Assembly: GCA_016713875.1 (NCBI GenBank)
Contig: JADJOI010000003.1
Location: 930,001-994,000, forward strand
DNA length: 64,000 bases
Direction of reading: 5' to 3'
DNA from: Flavobacteriales bacterium
GTDB lineage: Bacteria; Bacteroidota; Bacteroidia; Flavobacteriales_F; PHOS-HE28
The notes beneath the pieces are model-generated. The model had not been told where the DNA came from and did not search any database. It was given only the letters and a program-made list of their open reading frames with translations. Positions 42,224 through 50,492 of this stretch are shown here, piece after piece. Made by a program: the position numbers and the translations under genes. The number at the start of each line of letters is the position of its first letter. Within the stretch, counting starts at the first letter, position 1.

Positions 42224-44200
42224 ATGCGCATCGCCATTGCCCTCCTTGCCTCCCTGATGGGGGCCATCGCTAACGGCCAGACCATCCTCTACACGGAGAA
42301 CTTTGAAACGGCGCCCACCTTCACTCTGAACACCTCGGATGTGGGTTCCACGGCCGGTGGTGCGAACACCTGGCTGATCAACAACACGTACGCAGGCGGC
42401 AATGGGGATGTGGACTGCAGCGGCTTCACCATCACCTTCACCATCCCCTCCACGGCCGGTCAGCCGGGCGGCATCCAGCCCGCGAACGGGGGCTATCTCC
42501 ACACGGCCAGTACGGAGGCCGTGGCCGATGGCATCACCTGCTGTTCGTTCGCCGCCGCCGACGGCTTCTGCACCAGCCCCGGCAACCACTTCGCCCGGAT
42601 GAGCGCGGACATCAGCACCGTGGGACAGAGCGACGTGACGCTCTCGTTCTGGTGGCTGTGCAACGGGGGCAACCAGAACTATGGCGAGGTGTACTACAGC
42701 ACGAACGGTGGCGGCAGCTGGAACCTGATCACCACGCCCATCGGCCAATACCGGAACCAACCGACCTGGACCCAACAGAGCATCATGCTGCCGGCCTTCG
42801 ACAACCAGGCCACCCTGCGGTTCGGCTTTCGCTTCGTGAACGGCACCTCGCTGTTCGGCGCTCAGGACCCGGGGTTCGGCATCGACGACATCCAGGTGAC
42901 CGCGGCCGGGGCCCAGCCGAACGCGGTCACCACCACGACGGTGAGCCCCTTGCAGGTGTGCGTGGGCAGCACGGTGCAGGTGGTGTACACGGCCACCGGC
43001 ACCTGGGGGCCGGGCAATGTGTTCACTGCGGAGCTGAGCGATGCCACAGGAAGTTTCGCCGCACCCGTGGCCATCGGGAGCATCGCTTCCACGACCCCGA
43101 TGCCGATCACGGACACGATCCCGGTGGGCACGGCGGCGGGCACGGGCTACCGCATCCGGGTCACGGCCAGCACCCCGGCCACCATCGGGTCAGCGAACGC
43201 CCAGGACATCACGATCTCCATCGGCAACAACGCCGGAGCCGGAGGCAACATCTTCATCTGCAAGAACACGGGGCTTTACACCTTGCTGAACGAGCTCACG
43301 GGCCCCCCCGACAACTGCGGCACCTGGACGGGACCGAACGGCAACCCCTTCAGCGGCATCTTCAATTCGGCGAGCGACCCGGGCGGCTGCTACACCTACA
43401 CGGTGGCCTGTAGCGTGGGCTGCCCGTCGGACGACACGGACCTCTGCATCACGCTCATCGACGGGGCGAACGCCGGCCAGGACGCCACGGCCGCAGTTTG
43501 CAATGCCGATGGGGCGCAGAGCCTGTTCCCCTTCGTGGTCGGTGGCGACCTCACAGGATTGTTCTTCGATGGGATGACACCTCTTGTGGAGACTCCGGTC
43601 GCGGCAGCGACCTACGACCTCACTTACGTGGTGTATGGCCAGGGGCCATGCCCCAACGACACGGCCGCCATGGTGCTTGTCGTGGCGGACAGTGCGTGGG
43701 CGGGGACGGGCGGAACGGCCACCTTGTGCGTGAACGACCCCGCCACCGCGCTCTTCGGCCTGCTGACGAACTCTCCGGATCCAGGGGGCAGTTGGACGGA
43801 CCCGAACAACATGGTCACCAGCGGTGTCTTTGTACCCGGTGTGTCCCCGGTCGGGTTGTACACCTACACTGTGACCGCCATGGCACCTTGTCCGGCCGAT
43901 GAGGCGGTGCTGGCCGTGGTGGTGGACCCATGCCTGAGCGTGGCCGACGGGGAAGGGGGCGGATCGGGCCTTCGGCTGCGTAAGGAAGGCGAGGTGCTCG
44001 TGCTATCGTGGTCGTCGCAATATGCCGACCCTGAGGTCCGGGTCGTGGACGCTTGCGGAAGGGCGGCAGCGGCGGAAGTTGTTGCGGTCCATCCGGGTGA
44101 GGCCCAACTGGGCGTGGCGTCATTGGCCATGGGCGCTTACACGGTGGTGTTGACCGACGGAACGGTGCGGAGGGCGATCCGATTCGTGCTCGCGCGATAA
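42224..44200 (+). CDS. T9SS-secreted surface protein with MAM/jelly-roll-like N-terminus
   Basis: A 658-aa protein. The signal peptide ends IANGQ. The N-terminal 200 residues (ILYTENFETAPTFTLNTSD, FWWLCNGGNQNYGEVYYSTN, FGIDDIQVTAAG) look like the jelly-roll or MAM-like domain common at the start of Bacteroidota surface proteins. Repeated Ig-like or CUB-like segments with GGSWTDPNNMVTSGVF follow. The last 85 residues (LRLRKEGEVLVLSWSS ... MGAYTVVLTDGTVRRAIRF) form a T9SS sorting domain. TATTTTGC 17 bp upstream of the ATG is a possible -7 box. Confidence 0.78.
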   Translation: MRIAIALLASLMGAIANGQTILYTENFETAPTFTLNTSDVGSTAGGANTWLINNTYAGGNGDVDCSGFTITFTIPSTAGQPGGIQPANGGYLHTASTEAVADGITCCSFAAADGFCTSPGNHFARMSADISTVGQSDVTLSFWWLCNGGNQNYGEVYYSTNGGGSWNLITTPIGQYRNQPTWTQQSIMLPAFDNQATLRFGFRFVNGTSLFGAQDPGFGIDDIQVTAAGAQPNAVTTTTVSPLQVCVGSTVQVVYTATGTWGPGNVFTAELSDATGSFAAPVAIGSIASTTPMPITDTIPVGTAAGTGYRIRVTASTPATIGSANAQDITISIGNNAGAGGNIFICKNTGLYTLLNELTGPPDNCGTWTGPNGNPFSGIFNSASDPGGCYTYTVACSVGCPSDDTDLCITLIDGANAGQDATAAVCNADGAQSLFPFVVGGDLTGLFFDGMTPLVETPVAAATYDLTYVVYGQGPCPNDTAAMVLVVADSAWAGTGGTATLCVNDPATALFGLLTNSPDPGGSWTDPNNMVTSGVFVPGVSPVGLYTYTVTAMAPCPADEAVLAVVVDPCLSVADGEGGGSGLRLRKEGEVLVLSWSSQYADPEVRVVDACGRAAAAEVVAVHPGEAQLGVASLAMGAYTVVLTDGTVRRAIRFVLAR

Positions 44201-44263
44201 GTCGATCTGCGATCGTGGAGGGATCGTGGAAAACCCATGGCGATCCGCATTCTACGACCCTGG

Positions 44264-44270
44264 TACTTTG
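44264..44270 (+). promoter_or_regulatory. Possible -7 element of the candidate ncRNA
   Basis: TACTTTGC resembles the TAnnTTTG box with a one-base-shorter spacer, the same variant as upstream of the genes at 29574 and 42224. It lies 64 bp after the preceding stop codon. Confidence 0.35.
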
Positions 44271-44274
44271 CCGC

Positions 44275-44515
44275 CGCCTTGGAGCCTTGCGCCGAGGTCG
44301 TGTTCGGGCCGCGGGCCGCAAGGCCGACCTGGTAAGAGGTGCGGACCGGACAGCATTAGCGGGCCAGCCACGCTTGTGCGGACCGAAGCAGTACCGGGGA
44401 CATCGATCGCAAGAACGGTGGCGGTGGTGTGAAGCGCAGGTAAAAAGGGCGTGAACGGGGGATCAAGGTCCCTTCGACGCGTGAGCAGGGGTCGCCGAAC
44501 GGGCGACCCCTGCTT
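44275..44515 (+). ncRNA. Candidate structured non-coding RNA
   Basis: A 460-bp gene-free stretch holds a promoter-like box, about 200 bases with complementary segments (AGGTCG/CGACCT at 44293-44332; CCTTGCGC against GCGCAGG near 44435) and a strong terminator at its end. I see no reading frame with coding character. Size and layout would suit a 6S-like or other housekeeping RNA, but I could not match it to a known family by eye. RNase P, tmRNA and SRP RNA signatures are absent. Confidence 0.35.
44481..44510 (+). terminator. Terminator of the candidate ncRNA
   Basis: GCAGGGGTCGCC pairs with a GGCGACCCCTGC arm around a short GAACG loop, followed by TTCGTTC. No protein gene ends upstream within 280 bp, which is why a short RNA gene is suspected. 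Confidence 0.65.
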
Positions 44516-44629
44516 CGTTCCTGCCCGCTGCGATCGGCGCGGGAACCAGGTGGACCGTGGATCATCCGACACGATCGATCGTGGATAAGTGCGCGCTCCC
44601 TGGGCCGGGAAAGGGCCTTGTGGGGCGGA

Positions 44630-44637
44630 TACATTTG
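44630..44637 (+). promoter_or_regulatory. -7 promoter element of the PhoH gene
   Basis: TACATTTG, an exact TAnnTTTG, 22 bp upstream of the ATG at 44660. Just before it, the 14-bp perfect palindrome CACGATCGATCGTG (44570-44583) could be an operator. Confidence 0.5.
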
Positions 44638-44659
44638 GTCAGCAACGTTCCTTGATCGG

Positions 44660-45994
44660 ATGAAGAAGAAAGACCGGAAGATCTTCGTGCTGGACACCTC
44701 GGTGATCCTTTACGACCACTCGGCCATCGAATGCTTCCAGGAGCATGACGTCGCCGTCCCCATCCAAGTCCTTGAAGAACTTGACACCTTCAAAAAAGGC
44801 AACGACACCATCAACTACGAGGCGCGGGAGTTCATCCGGCACCTCGACGGCATCGCCCAGCGCGACCTGCTGACGGATTGGATACCGCTGAACGGCCCCA
44901 GCAAGGGCAAGCTCAAGGTGGTGGCCAAGCACGACCTCAACGGTGTGGACGCCACCAAGGTGTTCCAGGACGGCAAGAACGACCATCAGATCATCAATGC
45001 GGCGCTGACCCTTCAGCGTCAGCACAAGGACCGCAAGGTGGTGCTGGTGAGCAAGGACATCGCCCTTCGGCTGAAGGCCAAGAGCCTCAACATCGTGGCC
45101 GAGGACTACCTCACCGGCAAGGTGCAGGACATGCAGCGCAAGCTGTACACGGGTCGGACGGTGCTGGACGACTACAATGAGGGTCTGATCGATACGCTGT
45201 TTGAGCAGGGCAGCCTGCCGGTGGACGACCTGGGGATCAAGCGGCCCCGTGGCAACCAGTTCTTCATCCTCCGCCACAAGAAGAAGAGCATCCTGGCCAA
45301 GTTCGATCCACGCACGGGCCTGGTGGGCCGGGTGGAGAAACAGAACGTGTTCGGCATCGGCCCCAAGAACGCGGAGCAGGCGCTGGCCATGAGCGCACTG
45401 CTCGATCCGGAGATCAAGCTGGTGACCCTGCAGGGCGCCGCGGGAACGGGCAAGACCTTGTTGGCCCTGGCCTGCGCCCTGGAGCAGCGGCGGATGTACC
45501 GGCAGATCTACGTGACGCGCCCGGTGGTCCCGCTCAGCAACAAGGACATCGGCTATCTGCCAGGCGACATCCAGAGCAAGCTCGACCCGTACATGCAGCC
45601 CTTGTGGGACAACCTGAAGCTCATCAAGGGACAGTTCGAGAAGCACGACAGCACGCCGAAGCGCATCGATGAGATGCTGGAAAATGAGAAGATCGCGATC
45701 GCACCGCTGGCCTATATCCGCGGACGAAGCCTCAGCAACATCTTCTTCATCGTGGATGAAGCGCAGAACCTGACGCCCCTCGAGGTGAAGACCGTGATCA
45801 GCAGGGCGGGTGAGGGCACCAAGATCGTGTTCACCGGGGATGTTCACCAGATCGATTCGCCCTTCCTTGATGCTGAGAGCAACGGGTTGAGCTACCTGAT
45901 CGACAAGGCGAAGGACGATCCCCTGTTCGCTCACATCACGCTGGAGAAAGGAGAACGTAGTCCACTGGCCAACCTGGCGAACGAATTGTTGTAG
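44660..45994 (+). CDS. PIN-PhoH family ATPase (PhoH2-like)
   Basis: A 444-aa protein. The N-terminal PIN RNase domain (residues about 6-150) has the acidic FVLDTSVILYDH and DGKNDHQIINAAL. The C-terminal PhoH ATPase has Walker A LQGAAGTGKTLLALACALEQ, VTRPVVPLSNKDIGYLPGDI and Walker B FFIVDEAQNLTPLEVKTVIS, then TGDVHQIDSP. PhoH2 proteins are RNA helicases/RNases. I chose the ATG at 44660 because the longer frame overlaps the -7 box. Confidence 0.92.
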   Translation: MKKKDRKIFVLDTSVILYDHSAIECFQEHDVAVPIQVLEELDTFKKGNDTINYEAREFIRHLDGIAQRDLLTDWIPLNGPSKGKLKVVAKHDLNGVDATKVFQDGKNDHQIINAALTLQRQHKDRKVVLVSKDIALRLKAKSLNIVAEDYLTGKVQDMQRKLYTGRTVLDDYNEGLIDTLFEQGSLPVDDLGIKRPRGNQFFILRHKKKSILAKFDPRTGLVGRVEKQNVFGIGPKNAEQALAMSALLDPEIKLVTLQGAAGTGKTLLALACALEQRRMYRQIYVTRPVVPLSNKDIGYLPGDIQSKLDPYMQPLWDNLKLIKGQFEKHDSTPKRIDEMLENEKIAIAPLAYIRGRSLSNIFFIVDEAQNLTPLEVKTVISRAGEGTKIVFTGDVHQIDSPFLDAESNGLSYLIDKAKDDPLFAHITLEKGERSPLANLANELL

Positions 45995-46089
45995 AGAGGG
46001 GGCGGTGCGGCCAGGCTCCGAAGTCCTGGCTCATACCGCTTCCTGGTATCCAAGCGCATGGCCGCAGCCGTTGGCGCAGTCCACGCGCG

Positions 46090-46107
46090 CCAGTGCTCGG
46101 GCACTGG
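46090..46107. terminator. Hairpin between PhoH and SiaC genes
   Basis: CCAGTGC-TCGG-GCACTGG between convergent genes. A second copy of CCAGTGCC follows 16 bases later. Confidence 0.4.
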
Positions 46108-46141
46108 ATCACGCCAGTGCCCGCCCCCCCAAGATGTGAGC

Positions 46142-46534
46142 TCAGAAGAGCTCCTCTACTTCGATGAACTGGAAATCCAGTCCGAAGAACCGCTGATAGT
46201 CCTTGCCGGTCTCGGCCATCTCCTCATCGCCGGTCTCGAAGTGCCAGTTGACATGAACACGCTGACCGCGTTCGTTCACCGCATTGAGACGGTCAAAGAT
46301 GTTGTACAGGTGTTTGCTGCTGCTGGTGTCCAGGTAGTCCAGCTTCATGTTCACCGTGGTCTCTTCGCGCGGGGCCCGCAGGTACTCGTCCAACCAGCGG
46401 TAGACCCTGCTGTAGAACTGCTCGGAGTTGGCAGGCAGAGAACGCCCTACGAACTCCAAGGTGCCCTGCTCCAGGTCCATGTCGATCTGGGGCGAGGTCT
46501 CGGTGCGGTCGATGTGCAGCAGTTTGGTGGCCAT
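46142..46534 (-). CDS. SiaC-like (DUF1987) regulatory phosphoprotein
   Basis: A 130-aa protein. LHIDRTETSPQIDMDLEQG at the N-terminus and LDYLDTSSSKHLYNIFDRLN (residues about 65-84) are hallmarks of DUF1987/SiaC. In SiaC a threonine in the Y-L-x-T-S-S-x-K motif is phosphorylated by the kinase SiaB and dephosphorylated by SiaA, which controls c-di-GMP and biofilm in Pseudomonas. The Thr is present here, but no siaA/siaB genes are in the window. I chose the ATG at 46532-46534 over a GTG 12 bp upstream. Confidence 0.8.
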   Translation of the reverse strand: MATKLLHIDRTETSPQIDMDLEQGTLEFVGRSLPANSEQFYSRVYRWLDEYLRAPREETTVNMKLDYLDTSSSKHLYNIFDRLNAVNERGQRVHVNWHFETGDEEMAETGKDYQRFFGLDFQFIEVEELF

Positions 46535-46623
46535 GATGTCCGCCACGAAACTACCCGGTCCAGGCCGGGGCCGGTCCAGCGGACCGGTTGCGATGCCAAC
46601 AGGGCGGGGTGAACAACAGGGCC

Positions 46624-47028
46624 TTAACGGCCTCGGTACTCCGTCAGGATCTCCTGGTCGCTGGGAAGCACGATCTCGGTATCATTCACACGGCGGACCC
46701 AATACAGGTATTTCCCGGTGCCCTGGCAGGCGAAGGCCGTCATCGTTTCGTTGGCCGCCAGGGCTTTCACGGGGAATGTCCGCCAGGTACCGTTCTTCTC
46801 CTGCATGGCCACCTTCACATCCACGAGCTGTGGGCAGGTGTTCTGCAGCTCGATGATGTACGTTCCGCTGAAGTCGCGTTTGTACCCTTCCTTGTAGTAC
46901 TCGCACTTGTCGCAGGGCTTCCCCCAAGCGGAGGACGACTTCACGATGCAGTCGTTGGCATCCATGTCCTGTGCCAGGGAGCCTGCTGCGAGGGCGATCG
47001 CGAATAGGGTCGATGCGAGGCGGTTCAT
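46624..47028 (-). CDS. Secreted cysteine-containing protein
   Basis: A 134-aa protein. The signal peptide MNRLASTLFAIALAAGSLAQ supports the ATG at 47026-47028. The mature part has DCIVKSSSAWGKPCDKCEYY, YIIELQNTCPQLVDVKVAMQ and AANETMTAFACQGTGKYLYW. The four or more Cys residues are likely disulfide-bonded. It reads like a single beta-sandwich domain. The start overlaps the stop of the TPR gene (ATGA). The family is not recognised. Confidence 0.65.
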   Translation of the reverse strand: MNRLASTLFAIALAAGSLAQDMDANDCIVKSSSAWGKPCDKCEYYKEGYKRDFSGTYIIELQNTCPQLVDVKVAMQEKNGTWRTFPVKALAANETMTAFACQGTGKYLYWVRRVNDTEIVLPSDQEILTEYRGR

Positions 47029-47567
47029 TTGCAGCGGTTGTTGGTGAGGATGATGCGGGCCTCGGCGTTCCCCATGCGTTGGCTGGTGCGCCAATCCTTG
47101 CACGCCCCGGCGGGGTCGCCCGACCCCTTTCGGGTCCAGCCACGGTTGTTGTAGGCCTCCTCGTTCCGGGGGTCCAGATCGATCACATGGTCGAAGTCGC
47201 GCATCGCCTTCTCGTACTGCTGGAGCTTGTTGTAGGCACTTCCCCGGCTTGTATAGGCCCACAGGTGGTCCGGCTTTCGGGCGATCACCGCGCTGAAGTC
47301 GGCCACCGCGAGCTCGTAGCGCTTGGTGAGGGAGTGGCAGAAGCCGCGCTGGAGGTAGGCGTTTAGGTGCTCGGTGTCCTGGTCGAGCACCTTGGAGAAG
47401 AGGGCGATGGCCTCGTCGTATGCCCCCCGTTGATAGGCTCGTTCACCTTCCGAGAAAAGGGCACTGACGGTCGCATCATCGGACCTGCCCGCGAGGGCAA
47501 GGTCCTGCGCCTGCGCTCCCAAGGTCAAGGCGAACGCTGTGGATAGGGAGAGGGTGGATCGGTTCAT
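47025..47567 (-). CDS. Secreted TPR protein
   Basis: A 180-aa protein. The signal peptide ends TLGAQAQ. Three or more tetratricopeptide repeats follow: GERAYQRGAYDEAIALFSKV, AYLQRGFCHSLTKRYELAVA, AYTSRGSAYNKLQQYEKAMR and AYNNRGWTRKGSGDPAGACK. TPRs mediate protein contacts, and this one probably acts in the periplasm. It forms a likely operon with the genes on either side (16-bp gap upstream, 4-bp overlap downstream). Confidence 0.8.
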   Translation of the reverse strand: MNRSTLSLSTAFALTLGAQAQDLALAGRSDDATVSALFSEGERAYQRGAYDEAIALFSKVLDQDTEHLNAYLQRGFCHSLTKRYELAVADFSAVIARKPDHLWAYTSRGSAYNKLQQYEKAMRDFDHVIDLDPRNEEAYNNRGWTRKGSGDPAGACKDWRTSQRMGNAEARIILTNNRCK

Positions 47568-47583
47568 GGTCGCGGTGGAACGG

Positions 47584-48045
47584 TCACCTTTTACGCTGAG
47601 GGCGGGCGTGGGTTTCGGCCGCCTTCTCAGCGATGGCCTGTTGCGCTTCGCTCACCAAGGCGCTGAGCAGTCCGATCGCCTGGGCGCCATCATGGTCACC
47701 AGCAGCCATGGGAAACACACTGCGACCAGTGTGGCGAACGACGTTCATCCGGAACACCTCCTTTTCGATGCAGTTCGCATGGTCGGACGCGCAGGTCATC
47801 ACCACGGCCGCCTCCTCTGCGGAATACTTGAATCCGGCCGGGTCCAGGAACTCGATGTAGACCATGTCCTGACGGAAATGCCCGGTGTGGTCGAAGAGGT
47901 CGGCCACGAACCTGTTCTCCTGGTCGATCTTGAACCGGACCGATCCACCATAGAGCGCATTCAGCTCCTGCAGTATGGCGATCGGCGATCGGGCTTGGAG
48001 CAGGAAGGCGGTGCAGATCAGAAGCAAGCTGAACAGTGCGCGCAT
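47584..48045 (-). CDS. Secreted protein of unknown function
   Basis: A 153-aa protein. The signal peptide MRALFSLLLICTAFLLQARS is followed by ILQELNALYGGSVRFKIDQE, DMVYIEFLDPAGFKYSAEEA, two Cys in MTCASDHANCIEKE and a helical basic end (SEAQQAIAEKAAETHARPQR). First gene of a three-gene leftward operon. I do not recognise a family. Confidence 0.6.
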   Translation of the reverse strand: MRALFSLLLICTAFLLQARSPIAILQELNALYGGSVRFKIDQENRFVADLFDHTGHFRQDMVYIEFLDPAGFKYSAEEAAVVMTCASDHANCIEKEVFRMNVVRHTGRSVFPMAAGDHDGAQAIGLLSALVSEAQQAIAEKAAETHARPQRKR

Positions 48046-48112
48046 GGCCGGGAACTTGGATGGCCCCTCTTACGTACACGCGGCGACCGGGTTCCCTGTC
48101 CGGTCCATTTCC

Positions 48113-49276
48113 ATGCACCGCGCACCGAAACTCCTCCTTCTTCTGTTCAGTGCTCTCCTGACGTCCTCGGCTTTCGCACAGCGGGCGTTCACCATCACCG
48201 GCCGCGTGAAGGTGGAAGGCGGCGGTCTGGAGAACACCAAGGTGATCGTGTACAAGAACGGCGAGAAGGACCGGGTGATCACCAGCGGGCTGGGCAAGTT
48301 CAACCTGGACCTGTCGCTCAACGCGAACTACGTCCTGAGCTTCGAGAAGGACGGCTTCGTCACCAAGAAGCTGGTGTTCGATACGAAGGTGCCGGCGGAC
48401 GCCGCCGCGAACGGTTTTGCTCCCTTCGAGTTCGCGGTGTCGCTCTTCAAGCAATACGATGACATCAACATCGTGGTCTTCAACCAGCCCGTGGGCATGA
48501 TCCGGTACGAAGCCTCGGTGGATGACTTCGACTATGACACGGACTACACGAAGAGCATCCAGTCCCAGCTACAGACGGTGATGGAGCAGGTGGAGGAGAA
48601 GCAGGCCGAGGAACAGCAAGCATTGAAGGAGCAGGAGAAGCAGGCCGCGGAGTCTGCGAAGGCCAAGGCCCAAGCCGATGCAGAGGCGAAGAAGGCCGCC
48701 GAGGCCGCGGCCAAGGAGGAGGCCAGGCGGAAGGCCACTGAGGAAGCGGAAACCGCCCGGCTCGCCGCTGCCGAGCGCAAGGCCGAGGCGGAGCGCAAAG
48801 CGGCCGAGGCCCGGAAGGTCGAGGAGGAGCGCAAGGCCGCAGCTTTGGTGGCCAAGGCCGAGCCACCGCCGAAACCAGCTCCCGTGGTGACGGCCAAGGA
48901 GGAGCCGCCTCCACCGCCGCCAGCTCCCCGAGTGACCCGCAATGTCCTTGCCGCCCGTGTGGTGGAAGGCGAGGACGGTCGACGGATGCAGGCCCCAATC
49001 GCAGGGGAGGAGGCATCACCCGTCCGACCCGCTCAAGCACAACAAGGTGCGGAGGATCGACCCGAGGAGCCCGCTCATGTGGCCGAGGTGGTCCGTGAGG
49101 AGCAATTGGTGGTGGAGCCCAACAAAGTGATGACCGTGATCCGCCTTGAGCGGGAGGGGGTGAGCACTGAGTTCAAGCGGATCGTGCACAAGTGGGGAGG
49201 CATCTACTACTTCAAGAACGGGGATAGCTGCAGCCGCGAAGTGTATGAGAGCGAAGCGCTCGCGACCGCGGAATGA
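48113..49276 (+). CDS. Secreted Cna-B-like/coiled-coil protein, paralogue of the 1295-aa protein
   Basis: A 387-aa protein. The signal peptide ends SSAFAQ. Residues about 27-100 form the Cna-B-like domain (ITGRVKVEGGGLENTKVIVY, GKFNLDLSLNANYVLSFEKD), then FNQPVGMIRYEASVDDFDYD. A Lys/Glu/Ala-rich coiled coil (about 150-265), a Pro-rich hinge (EEPPPPPPAP) and a compact C-terminal domain (FKRIVHKWGGIYYFKNGDSC) follow. The first and last domains, FNQPxG and the Pro hinge all match the protein at 29574-33461; the TPR-like repeats are missing. It diverges from the 47584-48045 operon. Confidence 0.75.
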   Translation: MHRAPKLLLLLFSALLTSSAFAQRAFTITGRVKVEGGGLENTKVIVYKNGEKDRVITSGLGKFNLDLSLNANYVLSFEKDGFVTKKLVFDTKVPADAAANGFAPFEFAVSLFKQYDDINIVVFNQPVGMIRYEASVDDFDYDTDYTKSIQSQLQTVMEQVEEKQAEEQQALKEQEKQAAESAKAKAQADAEAKKAAEAAAKEEARRKATEEAETARLAAAERKAEAERKAAEARKVEEERKAAALVAKAEPPPKPAPVVTAKEEPPPPPPAPRVTRNVLAARVVEGEDGRRMQAPIAGEEASPVRPAQAQQGAEDRPEEPAHVAEVVREEQLVVEPNKVMTVIRLEREGVSTEFKRIVHKWGGIYYFKNGDSCSREVYESEALATAE

Positions 49277-49315
49277 TCACCGGCGACAGGCCAGGGAGGC
49301 GGGTAACTTAGCGGG

Positions 49316-50173
49316 GTGTTCGCGTGGTTGAGCTTGTTGGCGGCCCTGGCCGTAGGATACGGGTCCTTGTGCATGGTGTACTACCTGGTCCAAGAGCGGC
49401 TCATCTTCGTACGGCATCCATTGTCGAAGCGGTATCGATACCGGTTCAGCCACGCGTTCGAGGAACGCTGGATCACCGGGGCGGATGGAGCTGAACTGCA
49501 TGGGCTCTACTTTCCGGTGGAGAATGCCGCGGGTGTGGTGCTCTACTTCCACGGGAACACCGGCACGCTGAAGCGCTGGGGCAAGCGGGCACCTCGGTTC
49601 ACCCGATCGCTGTATGCGGTATTGATGCCGGAACCCCGAGGATATGGGAAGAGCAAGGGGCGGTTAAGCGAAAAGGCGCTCATGGCTGATGCCCTTCTCT
49701 GGTACGATCAATTGCGTACCGCGTGGCCGGAAGATCGGATCGTGGTCTACGGACGGTCGCTCGGCAGCGGGTCGGCGGTGCCCGTGGCGGCACAACGCCG
49801 CCCCAGGTCACTCGTGCTCGAGTCTCCATTCGCCCGGTTGATCGACCCTGCGCGGAACTACTTCCGGTGGCTCCCCTACACACTGCTGTTGAACTACCGG
49901 TTCTACAACGACCTCGCTATCAGGCACGTGCGATGCCCGGTATGCATTTTTCACGGCGAGAGGGATGGGGTCGTGCCCATCGCCAGTGCACTGAGGTTGT
50001 ACGCATCGATCCCGACCAGCGTGGAGCGACAGATGATCGTGTTCCCGACCGGGCATCATAACGATCTGGCGCGTTTCGCACGGTATCACCGGATCCTACG
50101 GAAGCTGCTCGACGACGAACGAAAAGGGAGGGACGACCTGGCCGGCCCAGGTGCAGTTCCAGAGCTCCGATGA
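49316..50173 (+). CDS. Membrane-anchored alpha/beta hydrolase
   Basis: A 285-aa protein from a GTG start. The N-terminal hydrophobic helix (residues 1-24) acts as an anchor. Hydrolase motifs: VLYFHGNTGTLKRWG (oxyanion HGN), VYGRSLGSGSAVPVAA (nucleophile Ser in G-R-S-L-G), then CIFHGERDGVVP (acid Asp) and PTGHHNDL (His). This matches the ABHD13/BEM46-like subgroup. Substrate unknown. Confidence 0.8.
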   Translation: MFAWLSLLAALAVGYGSLCMVYYLVQERLIFVRHPLSKRYRYRFSHAFEERWITGADGAELHGLYFPVENAAGVVLYFHGNTGTLKRWGKRAPRFTRSLYAVLMPEPRGYGKSKGRLSEKALMADALLWYDQLRTAWPEDRIVVYGRSLGSGSAVPVAAQRRPRSLVLESPFARLIDPARNYFRWLPYTLLLNYRFYNDLAIRHVRCPVCIFHGERDGVVPIASALRLYASIPTSVERQMIVFPTGHHNDLARFARYHRILRKLLDDERKGRDDLAGPGAVPELR

Positions 50174-50221
50174 GTGAGATGGGCGTTCCATGTGCTCGAA
50201 CGCTGTTGCGAACGATCGATA

Positions 50222-50420
50222 TATGCATGGCCATACATATGTTTCGGTGCGCTCTCTATCCGGATATTAAACTGAACATCAGTGAGTTGTTGAGGGAGCT
50301 TGACTCACGATGATGGTCTTGAGAGGTTAGACATTGAGGTTATGGATAGCTGTAACAGACTGATCTTCTGTTACATACACCGGATGATCCAAACGGCCGA
50401 AATATGTATGGCCATACATA
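50222..50420. mobile_element. AT-rich MITE-like element with palindromic ends
   Basis: A 199-bp stretch whose ends are inverted repeats of about 25 bp: TATGCATGGCCATACATA then TGTTTCGG on the left, and CCGAAA then TATGTATGGCCATACATA on the right. The right core is a perfect 18-bp palindrome (50403-50420), and the left one has a single mismatch. Inner hairpins: GTGAGT/ACTCAC and TGTAACAG/CTGTTACA (50351-50375). It is far more AT-rich than its surroundings and has no reading frame. It could be a MITE, or a regulatory region with two binding sites for one dimeric regulator. Confidence 0.5.
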
Positions 50421-50463
50421 CATCCGGTCCCGGATCATCGGTAGCGGACCTCTCCGCCCGACC

Positions 50464-50471
50464 TATCTTCG
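50464..50471 (+). promoter_or_regulatory. -7 promoter element of the FKBP gene
   Basis: TATCTTCG, one base from TAnnTTTG, 21 bp before the ATG at 50493 and 44 bp after the palindromic end of the AT-rich element. Confidence 0.4.
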
Positions 50472-50492
50472 CCGCCCATCCGAAACCACCCC

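Noticed and set aside
44390..44410. SRP RNA signature near GGACCGAAGCAG
   Set aside because: The conserved GGAAGCA tetraloop/asymmetric-loop pattern is not matched and flanking bases do not pair as in SRP helix 8.
44570..44600. DnaA-box-like GTGGATAA next to a perfect palindrome as a replication origin
   Set aside because: Only one box with 8 of 9 bases, no AT-rich unwinding region and no dnaA, gidA or parAB genes nearby.
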